A stretch of DNA of 10,019 nt from Gallionellales bacterium CG03_land_8_20_14_0_80_55_15 (lineage in GTDB: Bacteria > Pseudomonadota > Gammaproteobacteria > Burkholderiales > Gallionellaceae). The notes beneath the pieces are model-generated. The model made no database searches, was not told the origin of the DNA, and saw only the letters and a list, made by a program, of their open reading frames with translations. The DNA is taken from positions 1 to 10,019 of the forward strand of contig PEUR01000218.1 in assembly GCA_002780675.1 (NCBI GenBank), given 5' to 3'. Position numbers and translations under genes: made by a program. Shown in pieces: positions 5,237 through 10,019 of the stretch. The first letter of the stretch is position 1. The number at the start of each line of letters is the position of its first letter.

Positions 5237-7950
5237 TTTCAAAGGCACTTAAAAATATTTTCGGTAGTCGTAACGACCGCTTGCTCAAGCAATACCGTAC
5301 GACTGTCAAAACCATCAATGGCTTGGGCGATACGATCGCTGCGCTCAACGATGTGCAATTGCGTGAGAAAACGGACGCATTCAGACAGCGTTTTGCGCAG
5401 GGTGAAACGCTGGATGCGCTGTTGCCCGAGGCGTTTGCCGTGGTGCGTGAAGCCAGTACCCGTGTGTTGGGGATGCGACATTACGATGTGCAGATGATAG
5501 GCGGTATCGTGCTGCATTCCGGCAAAATTGCCGAAATGCGTACCGGTGAAGGTAAAACCTTGATGGCAACTTTGCCCGTTTACCTGAATGCAATCAGCGG
5601 TCGCGGTGTGCATGTGGTCACGGTGAATGATTATCTGGCGGCTCGCGATGCCGAATGGATGGGCAGGTTGTACCGCTTTCTGGGGCTGAGTGTGGGCGTG
5701 ATCGTTTCGCAGATGCCCTCGGATGAAAAGCAGACCGCCTACGCTGCCGATGTTACCTACGGTACCAACAATGAATTTGGTTTTGATTACCTGCGCGACA
5801 ATATGGCAAGCCAGATGAATGAGCGCTTCCAGCGCAAGTTGAATTACGCCATTGTGGATGAAGTGGACTCAATTTTGATTGACGAAGCGCGTACCCCGCT
5901 GATTATTTCCGGACAGGCCGAAGGCGATGTCAACGTTTATGTCGCGATCAATGATCTGGCGAAGAAGCTGGTTCGCCAGGCCGGGGAAGAGAGTCCGGGC
6001 GATTACTATGTTGACGAGAAGAATCACCAGATTCTGTTGTCCGAGATCGGTCATGAAAATGCCGAGAATATTTTGACCGAGGCGGGGTTGCTGCCGCCGA
6101 ATGGCAGTTTGTACGATGCCGCCAATATCAGCCTGATCCATCATCTGTACGCGGCTTTGCGCGCGCAATCCTTGTACCATCGCGACCAGAATTATGTGGT
6201 GCAAAACGGTGAAGTGGTCATCGTGGATGAGCATACGGGGCGTCTAATGTCGGGTCGTCGCTGGTCGGATGGGCTGCACCAGGCGGTTGAGGCTAAGGAA
6301 GGTGTCGAAATAAAGAAAGAAAATCAAACACTTGCCTCGATCACTTTCCAGAACTATTTCCGCATGTATGACAAGTTGGCGGGGATGACCGGAACGGCTG
6401 ACACTGAAGCGTTTGAATTTCAGCAAATTTACAATCTGGAAACGGTCATCATTCCGCCTAACCGCCCAACCATCCGTGACGATCAGATGGACAAGGTGTT
6501 TCTCACCGCACAAGAAAAATATCAGGCAGTCATCGTGGATATTCAGGATTGCTATAAGCGCGGGCAGCCGGTGTTGGTGGGAACGACTTCCATCGAGAAT
6601 TCGGAATTGCTGTCCGGCTTACTGGATAAACAAAAACTGCCACATCGGGTGTTAAATGCCAAACAGCATGAACATGAGGCAGAGATCGTCGCACAGGCGG
6701 GGCAGCCAAAAATGGTCACCATCGCGACGAATATGGCAGGTCGCGGTACCGACATCGTGTTGGGCGGCAATCTTGAGAAACGTGTTGACCAGGTTAAAGA
6801 GGACGAGAGTCTGGACGAGGCCAGCAAGGCGCAGCGCATCGCACAAATGAAGCAGGAGTGGAAGGAATTGCACGAGCAGGTGCTCAGTAGCGGTGGGCTG
6901 CACATCATCGGCACCGAGCGCCACGAGTCACGCCGGGTGGATAACCAGTTGCGCGGTCGTTCGGGGCGTCAGGGTGATCCGGGTTCAAGCCGTTTTTATC
7001 TGTCGCTGGAAGATCCGCTGCTGCGCATTTTTGCTTCCGATCGTGTCGCCGCGATCATGAACAAATTCAAATTGCCGGAAGGTGAAGCGATTGAACACAG
7101 CTGGGTGAATCGCGCTATCGAGAATGCGCAACGCAAGGTCGAAGCGCGCAACTTCGATATGCGTAAGCAGATACTCGAATATGACGATGTGGCCAATGAT
7201 CAGCGCAAAGTGATTTACCAGCAACGTACTGAATTGCTCGAAACGGAAGATATTTCCGAGACTATTTCGGCGATGCGCAACAGTGTGATGGACGATGCCA
7301 TCAGCCTGTATATCACCCCGGAAAGTATGGAGGAGCAATGGGATGTGGCGGGTCTGGAAAAAGCGTTAGCCGCTGATTTCAGGCTGGAATTGCCCTTGGC
7401 GAGTTGGCTGGAAGCGGATAAGCATCTCAATGAGGCGGGTTTGCGCCGGCGCGTTGCAGAAACGGCTGAACAGCTATATCAAGGGAAAGTTGATCTGGTC
7501 GGAGCGGATGCGATGCACCATTACGAGCGCGCCATCATGCTGCAAAGTATGGATGTGCATTGGCGCGAGCATCTGGCCGCGCTGGATCATTTGCGTCAGG
7601 GCATACATTTGCGCGGTTATGCGCAGAAAAATCCCAAGCAGGAATATAAGCGCGAAGCGTTTGAACTGTTTTCAATGATGCTGGACTTAATCAAGCGCGA
7701 AGTCACTCAGGTGTTAATGACCGTGCAGGTGCGTAGCCAGGAGGAGGTTGTTCCTGTTGAAGCCGCCCCGCAGGCCGAGAATATACAGTATCACCACGCC
7801 GATTACGAAGAAGCGCTGGAGCCATCCGGCGCATCAGGCAGCGAAGAGCAACAGCCGTTTGTGCGCGACGGCAGGAAGATTGGGCGCAACGATCCCTGCC
7901 CGTGCGGTTCGGGCAAGAAATATAAGCAATGTCATGGGCAATTAAGTTAA
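5233..7950 (+). CDS. secA: Protein translocase ATPase SecA
   Basis: Motor ATPase of 905 residues (E. coli 901) that drives preproteins through SecYEG. Walker A GEGKT is at 105-109, with Lys108 as in E. coli; the Walker B/DEAD-like DEVD is at 209-212; NBD2 carries TNMAGRGTD and [23 protein letters not shown] (560-582) with the arginine finger region. The helical scaffold/wing region includes DVHWREHL and [12 protein letters not shown]. The C-terminus is the zinc-binding [13 protein letters not shown] (Cys889, Cys891, Cys900, His901), which contacts SecB and lipids, after a variable acidic linker. The ATG at 5233 is preferred over the GTG at 5212 because [16 protein letters not shown] aligns end to end with the E. 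coli start. Its own ribosome site is weak; see the overlapping leader ORF and hairpin. It is first in a probable operon with the CNB gene and argJ. Confidence 0.98.
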   Translation: MISKALKNIFGSRNDRLLKQYRTTVKTINGLGDTIAALNDVQLREKTDAFRQRFAQGETLDALLPEAFAVVREASTRVLGMRHYDVQMIGGIVLHSGKIAEMRTGEGKTLMATLPVYLNAISGRGVHVVTVNDYLAARDAEWMGRLYRFLGLSVGVIVSQMPSDEKQTAYAADVTYGTNNEFGFDYLRDNMASQMNERFQRKLNYAIVDEVDSILIDEARTPLIISGQAEGDVNVYVAINDLAKKLVRQAGEESPGDYYVDEKNHQILLSEIGHENAENILTEAGLLPPNGSLYDAANISLIHHLYAALRAQSLYHRDQNYVVQNGEVVIVDEHTGRLMSGRRWSDGLHQAVEAKEGVEIKKENQTLASITFQNYFRMYDKLAGMTGTADTEAFEFQQIYNLETVIIPPNRPTIRDDQMDKVFLTAQEKYQAVIVDIQDCYKRGQPVLVGTTSIENSELLSGLLDKQKLPHRVLNAKQHEHEAEIVAQAGQPKMVTIATNMAGRGTDIVLGGNLEKRVDQVKEDESLDEASKAQRIAQMKQEWKELHEQVLSSGGLHIIGTERHESRRVDNQLRGRSGRQGDPGSSRFYLSLEDPLLRIFASDRVAAIMNKFKLPEGEAIEHSWVNRAIENAQRKVEARNFDMRKQILEYDDVANDQRKVIYQQRTELLETEDISETISAMRNSVMDDAISLYITPESMEEQWDVAGLEKALAADFRLELPLASWLEADKHLNEAGLRRRVAETAEQLYQGKVDLVGADAMHHYERAIMLQSMDVHWREHLAALDHLRQGIHLRGYAQKNPKQEYKREAFELFSMMLDLIKREVTQVLMTVQVRSQEEVVPVEAAPQAENIQYHHADYEEALEPSGASGSEEQQPFVRDGRKIGRNDPCPCGSGKKYKQCHGQLS

Positions 7951-7970
7951 CCAAAGAATAGGAGAAGGCA

Positions 7971-8456
7971 ATGTCGTTAGTCATTGATACACTGCGCACC
8001 TCACCGGTGACAGAAGAATTAAGTGAAGCGGAAGTTGAAATTCTGGCTGAATTGTTTGAAGTGCAGGAATATAAGGCGGGCGATGTGATTGTAGAGCCCA
8101 AGGATGACCAGCCCGACAATCTGTACATTCTCGCATCGGGCGATATTGATGTGAAGATTGAAAGCAACGGTGAGCAGTCCACCATCCACATCCTCAAGCC
8201 TGGCGATCTGGCCGGCATGATTACCTTCGCGGGCGGTGCGGCCAGCCATGTCAGCGCAACGCTGTATGCTGTCGGCGATACCAAGGTGGTGAGCATGTCC
8301 CGCGCGCGCTTTGAAACCCTGATTAACTCCCATCCGATGATCGTCTATCGCGTCATGCGCGGCATCATCCGCAACATGCATGGCATCGTGCGGCGCGTTA
8401 ACAGCGAATCCGCCGAATTGTCCAATTACATTTACAGAACTGGCGGACGTTACTAG
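7971..8456 (+). CDS. Small cyclic-nucleotide-binding-fold protein without DNA-binding domain
   Basis: A 161-residue cytoplasmic protein with the CRP/FNR-type beta-roll (residues about 15-115) and a following long helix (about 120-150), ending just where CRP would begin its helix-turn-helix. Motifs include [15 protein letters not shown] at 49-63 and [10 protein letters not shown] at 74-83. Aligning the phosphate-binding cassette to CRP places Met83 at the CRP Glu72 position and His93 at Arg82, so canonical cAMP contacts are missing. It may sense another ligand or act as a protein-protein module; function unknown. The ATG at 7971 follows GGAGAAGG (7961-7968), a strong site, 20 nt after the secA stop. 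argJ follows after 11 nt, so all three are probably one transcript. Domain assignment is firm, role is not. Confidence 0.88.
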   Translation: MSLVIDTLRTSPVTEELSEAEVEILAELFEVQEYKAGDVIVEPKDDQPDNLYILASGDIDVKIESNGEQSTIHILKPGDLAGMITFAGGAASHVSATLYAVGDTKVVSMSRARFETLINSHPMIVYRVMRGIIRNMHGIVRRVNSESAELSNYIYRTGGRY

Positions 8457-8467
8457 AGGTATCCCTT

Positions 8468-9697
8468 ATGTCGGTAAATCTGAATAAGCGCGTGGCGGCG
8501 CAGTTATTGCCCGTTGCGGGTGTCGTTCTGGGCATCGCACAAGCCAATATCAAACGCGAAAACCGTAAGGATTTGCTGGTGATGCAGCTATCAGAGGGCG
8601 CACAGGTGGCGGGGGTTTTCACGCAAAACCGTTTTTGTGCCGCGCCGGTTATCGTCGCACGCGAACATCTGGCCGCAGCGCAGGGCATTCGTGCCCTGGT
8701 GGTGAATACCGGTAACGCCAATGCCGGCACGGGCGAACAGGGGCTACAGGACGCTCGCACCACTTGTGCCGCGCTGGCGGGCTTGCTGGGGTGTGACGCG
8801 GCGCAGATTCTGCCGTTCTCCACGGGTGTCATCATGGAGGCCTTGCCAGTGGCGAAAATTGTCGCTGGCTTGCCTGCCGCTGTGAGCAATATGGTTGCTG
8901 ACAATTGGGCGGATGCGGCACAGGCGATTATGACCACCGATCTCGTCGCCAAGGCAATTTCCCAACAGGTCGTGGTGGACGGGGTAACGGTTACGATTAC
9001 CGGCATCGCCAAGGGGTCGGGCATGATTCATCCCAACATGGCGACCATGCTGGGCTATATCGCCACCGATGCGGCAATTGCGCCAGCGCCATTGCAGGCC
9101 ATGGTCAGCTCCGTTGCGAACCGCTCATTCAATTGCATCACCGTGGATGGCGACACTTCCACCAATGATTCGCTGATGCTCATTGCCACCGGGAAAACGG
9201 CTCTGCCTGAAGTTAACGTGACGGGCAGCCCTGCCTACAACGCCTTGCTGGAAGCGGTTGCGGAAGTGGCGATTTATCTGGCGCAGGCAATCGTGCGCGA
9301 CGGTGAGGGTGCGACCAAGTTCATCACCCTCCAGGTGGAGGGCGGCAAGGATGAAGCCGAATGCAAACGCATCGGCTATGCCATCGCCCACTCGCCGCTG
9401 GTCAAGACCGCTTTCTTCGCCTCCGACCCGAACCTGGGGCGTATCCTCGCCGCGATCGGCTATGCGGGCGTGGACGATCTGGAGGTGGCGGCGCTGCAAC
9501 TCTATCTGGACGAGGTGCTGGTCGCCGAAAACGGGGGGCGCGCGGCGAGTTACCGCGAGGAAGACGGCCAGCGCGTGATGGCGCAGACCGACATCACTAT
9601 CCGCGTGGTGCTGAATCGCGGCGCGGTGAACGCCACGCTGTGGACGTGCGATTTTTCCTACGATTACGTCAAAATCAACGCCAGCTACCGCAGCTAG
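8468..9697 (+). CDS. argJ: Bifunctional ornithine acetyltransferase / N-acetylglutamate synthase ArgJ
   Basis: Cytoplasmic enzyme of 409 residues that transfers the acetyl group from N-acetylornithine to glutamate, recycling acetyl in arginine synthesis; bifunctional members also use acetyl-CoA. Whether this one is mono- or bifunctional cannot be told here. It self-cleaves into alpha and beta chains at Ala192-Thr193 within [14 protein letters not shown]; Thr193 becomes the N-terminal nucleophile. The oxyanion-hole pair Thr119-Gly120 lies in PFSTGVIME, and NTGNANAGTG and SDPNLGRI are further family blocks. The C-terminus INASYRS is typical. The ATG at 8468 follows AGAGG (8455-8459), which overlaps the stop of the CNB gene, so translation may be coupled. 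The stop TAG shares its last base with the GTG of the next gene. Confidence 0.97.
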   Translation: MSVNLNKRVAAQLLPVAGVVLGIAQANIKRENRKDLLVMQLSEGAQVAGVFTQNRFCAAPVIVAREHLAAAQGIRALVVNTGNANAGTGEQGLQDARTTCAALAGLLGCDAAQILPFSTGVIMEALPVAKIVAGLPAAVSNMVADNWADAAQAIMTTDLVAKAISQQVVVDGVTVTITGIAKGSGMIHPNMATMLGYIATDAAIAPAPLQAMVSSVANRSFNCITVDGDTSTNDSLMLIATGKTALPEVNVTGSPAYNALLEAVAEVAIYLAQAIVRDGEGATKFITLQVEGGKDEAECKRIGYAIAHSPLVKTAFFASDPNLGRILAAIGYAGVDDLEVAALQLYLDEVLVAENGGRAASYREEDGQRVMAQTDITIRVVLNRGAVNATLWTCDFSYDYVKINASYRS

Positions 9698-10019
9698 TGA
9701 ACAAATCGGATCATTTTTTTGCTCGCGTCGAAGGGCTGCTTGACCGTCTGGAAAGCATCCTGCCCGGCGCGCGCGCCATCGCGCCGGACTGGCAGGCGGC
9801 AGCCGCGTTTCGTTGGGATCATCTGCAACGCAGTTTGCATCCCGTGGTTAATTTTCAGCGTATTTCACTTTCCGACCTGCTCGGCATAGACGACCAGAAA
9901 CAGCGCATCGCGCAAAACACCCAGCAGTTCGTGCGAGGCGGTACGGCCAACAACGTGCTGCTATCTGGCGCGCGCGGCACGGGCAAGTCGTCGCTGGTGA
10001 AGGCGCTGCTGAATGAATA
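9697..10019 (+). CDS. DUF815-family ATP-binding protein (partial, 3' end outside window)
   Basis: The first 107 codons of an AAA-type P-loop ATPase of the DUF815 family; the frame is open to the right edge. The Walker A motif GARGTGKSS is at residues 91-99, after LSDLLGIDDQK (58-68) and TANNVLLSG (83-91), which match the start of the ATPase core; residues 1-50 form a helical N-terminal part. Function of the family is not established. The proposed start is GTG at 9697-9699, overlapping the argJ stop TAG (9695-9697) by one base; no Shine-Dalgarno site is evident, so it probably depends on termination-reinitiation from argJ. The next in-frame GTG is at codon 50 and would remove the N-terminal helices. 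An argJ-DUF815 pair is a recurrent betaproteobacterial arrangement as I remember it. Confidence 0.87.
   Translation, partial: MNKSDHFFARVEGLLDRLESILPGARAIAPDWQAAAAFRWDHLQRSLHPVVNFQRISLSDLLGIDDQKQRIAQNTQQFVRGGTANNVLLSGARGTGKSSLVKALLNE

Noticed and set aside
7703..9031. Minus-strand frames opposite the secA end, the CNB gene and argJ
   Set aside because: Composition shadows of confirmed genes; the translations show no family motifs.
1..10019. CRISPR arrays, insertion sequences, tRNA or rRNA genes
   Set aside because: No regularly spaced repeats, transposase-like proteins, terminal inverted repeats or RNA gene patterns were found on reading the window.

Overview
The window is a chromosomal segment of a Gram-negative bacterium. 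It carries the distal part of the dcw (division and cell wall) cluster, then the secA-argJ neighbourhood. Protein sequences and gene order (ftsQ-ftsA-ftsZ-lpxC, then a DUF721/DciA gene, secA, argJ and a DUF815-type ATPase) point to a betaproteobacterium. The Nitrosomonadales (Gallionella/Sideroxydans/Nitrosomonas relatives) are the best guess, but that rests on remembered family resemblance and not on a search. No mobile elements, CRISPR arrays, tRNA or rRNA genes were seen, and no gene is evidently broken.

Layout. Positions 1-720 hold ftsQ, cut by the left edge of the window. ftsA (772-2007) and ftsZ (2067-3233) follow on the same strand, then lpxC (best start 3321, end 4232) and a 66-residue two-helix membrane protein (4266-4466). 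On the opposite strand, ending 3 nt from that small gene, is a DUF721/DciA-like gene (4886-4470). The 346-nt gap 4887-5232 separates it from the divergent secA (5233-7950). secA is followed closely by a small cyclic-nucleotide-binding-like protein (7971-8456), argJ (8468-9697) and the first 107 codons of a DUF815 ATPase (9697 to the right edge).

How the genes work together. FtsQ, FtsA and FtsZ are core divisome parts: FtsZ forms the ring, FtsA anchors it to the membrane, and FtsQ links to the periplasmic septal synthesis machinery. LpxC commits UDP-acyl-GlcNAc to lipid A, so outer-membrane synthesis sits beside division. SecA drives protein export. DciA relates to replicative helicase function. 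ArgJ closes the acetyl cycle of arginine synthesis. The secA-CNB-argJ-DUF815 run has gaps of 20 nt, 11 nt and a 1-nt overlap, so it is probably one transcript.

The most interesting part is the secA leader. A perfect 10-bp hairpin covers the Shine-Dalgarno-like AAGGG and the first base of the start codon of a possible 17-codon leader ORF. The stop of that ORF overlaps the secA ATG as ATGA, while secA itself has only a weak ribosome site. This suggests translational coupling and a switchable leader. It is analogous in logic to secM-secA but not evidently homologous. A second point is a perfect 9-bp inverted repeat that brackets an extended -10 element at the lpxC start. A third is a CNB-fold protein that lacks both the DNA-binding domain and the key phosphate-cassette residues of CRP.
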